Source: Eubacterium sp.
GTDB lineage: Bacteria > Bacillota > Clostridia > Oscillospirales > Acutalibacteraceae
NCBI GenBank assembly: GCA_017543415.1
Contig: JAFYGD010000045.1
Span: 1-6,210, forward strand
DNA length: 6,210 nt
Direction of reading: 5' to 3'
Shown in pieces: positions 5,648 to 6,210 of this stretch (its first letter is position 1; every line of letters starts with the position of its first letter). The position numbers were made by a program, and so were the translations under genes. The notes beneath the pieces were generated by a model. The model worked only from the letters and a program-made list of their open reading frames with translations. It did not search any database and had not been told where the DNA came from.

Positions 5648-6210
5648 ATGAATTTAGGTATTATTTGCGAGTTTAACCCCTTTCACAAGGGGCATAAATA
5701 CCTTATTGACAGCGTTAAAGGGAAAGACGACTGCGTTATCTGCGCCATGAGCGGCAACTTCGTTCAGCGCGGAGAATTTGCGGTTTACGATAAGTTCACA
5801 AGGGCAAAGACCGCTGTTGAAAACGGCGCGGACCTTGTAATTGAAATACCTACCGTTTTTGCTTTACGCTCGGCATAGGGCTTTGCGCAGGCAGGAGTTG
5901 CCCTGCTTGAAGGGACCGGAGTCTGCGAGGGACTTGCATTCGGTGCGGAATGTACCGACACGGAAGAGCTGAAAAGAGTTGCAGAATTAATAAAATGCAA
6001 GGATGACGAAATAAAAGAAGAGCTGAAAAAAGGCATTTCATATCCTGCGGCGCGTCAAAACATAATTAACTCTCCCCTGCTTGAAACGCCGAACAACATA
6101 CTTGCTGTTGAATATATCAGCTGCACAAAACTGAAAACCGTTGCGGTTGAACGTATAGGCAAAGGACATGACAGCGACGACAACGAATATTCTGCAAGCG
6201 AAATCAGAAA
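5648..6210 (+). pseudogene. tmcAL: tRNA(Met) cytidine acetate ligase (YlbM/TmcAL), interrupted by an in-frame amber codon and cut by the window end
   Basis: TmcAL adenylates acetate with ATP and transfers the acetyl group to C34 of elongator tRNA-Met (ac4C). The first 76 codons (5648-5875) give the nucleotidyltransferase-like N-terminus: [10 protein letters not shown] with His13 and His16, then [15 protein letters not shown] (35-49) and DLVIEIP (62-68). Codon 77 is TAG (5876-5878). The same frame then runs 110 more codons without a stop to the window end and keeps family landmarks: GFAQAG right after the stop, EELKKGISYPAARQ, PNNILAVEY and the SASEIRK ATP-site motif at the very end. The family is about 400 residues, so over half lies outside. 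One base (GAG to TAG) would explain the break, since homologues as I recall carry an acidic residue there. The 76-residue fragment alone lacks half the active site. RBS is a modest AAAGG (5635-5639), 8 bases upstream. Alternatives are a sequencing error, a strain-specific nonsense mutation or readthrough. It diverges from ackA. Confidence 0.85.
5876..5878 (+). other. In-frame amber (TAG) codon inside tmcAL
   Basis: The TAG stands between Ala76 and a Gly-Phe-Ala-Gln segment that is normal TmcAL sequence. No frameshift is needed to continue, so this is a clean nonsense codon. Changing T to G restores GAG (Glu); T to C gives CAG (Gln). alaS in the same window ends in TAG as a true stop, so UAG is not simply a sense codon here. 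The base after the stop is G, a context not known to promote strong readthrough. Confidence 0.9.

Noticed and set aside
5879..5960. Internal restart of tmcAL after the amber codon
   Set aside because: No ATG or GTG with a spaced ribosome site follows; a TTG comes immediately after an AGGAG with no spacing, and the product would lack the N-terminal His-x-x-His loop.
5785..6041. Minus-strand frames of 63-83 codons opposite the tmcAL tail
   Set aside because: The plus-strand frame carries recognisable TmcAL motifs over the same bases; these translations have none.
5648..6210. Genome-wide reassignment of UAG as a sense codon
   Set aside because: alaS ends at TAG exactly at the normal C-terminus of AlaRS, and homologues carry an acidic residue, not Gln or Pyl, at the tmcAL site, so a point mutation or error is simpler.

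Overview
The window reads as an ordinary chromosomal segment from a low-to-moderate GC Firmicute of the class Clostridia, most likely a gut-type Oscillospiraceae/Ruminococcaceae relative. The evidence is protein style (clostridial AlaRS with a Cys-rich core insert, ThrH-type phosphatase, YdbC/PC4-like protein, TmcAL/YlbM), strong AGGAGG-type ribosome binding sites, and spot counts of single 60-base lines that mostly fall near 38-45% GC. The genus cannot be named from this sequence.

Layout. Six genes lie on the minus strand in one tight unit, in transcription order: ackA (acetate kinase, 5536-4313), a 71-residue YdbC/PC4-like ssDNA-binding protein (4276-4061), alaS (alanyl-tRNA synthetase, 3976-1349), a HIT-family nucleotide hydrolase (1338-1003), an Apt-like phosphoribosyltransferase (1006-440) and thrH (417 to beyond the left edge). 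Gaps are 36, 84, 10, -4 and 22 bases. The only internal punctuation seen is a 9-bp hairpin (4020-4050) with a poor U-tract between ydbC and alaS. On the plus strand, diverging from ackA across a very AT-rich 111-base spacer, is a TmcAL (tRNA-Met cytidine acetate ligase) gene that starts at 5648 and runs off the right edge. It carries an in-frame amber codon at 5876-5878, after which the same frame stays open and keeps recognisable TmcAL sequence. No gene-free stretch exceeds 300 bases.

How the genes fit together. ackA interconverts acetate and acetyl phosphate; its divergent neighbour would use acetate plus ATP to acetylate C34 of elongator tRNA-Met. alaS makes alanyl-AMP and Ala-tRNA; the HIT protein next to it belongs to a family that hydrolyses AMP conjugates; the Apt-like enzyme, translationally coupled to it by an ATGA overlap, would make a nucleoside monophosphate from a base and PRPP. 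The links are suggestive but rest on proximity only.

The points most worth a second look are the amber-interrupted tmcAL, the near-symmetric promoter pair that fires face to face in the ackA/tmcAL spacer, the TTG start of ackA, and an abrupt codon-usage change inside thrH near the left edge. I saw no mobile element, CRISPR array, tRNA or rRNA gene, and no evidence of an entirely new system.
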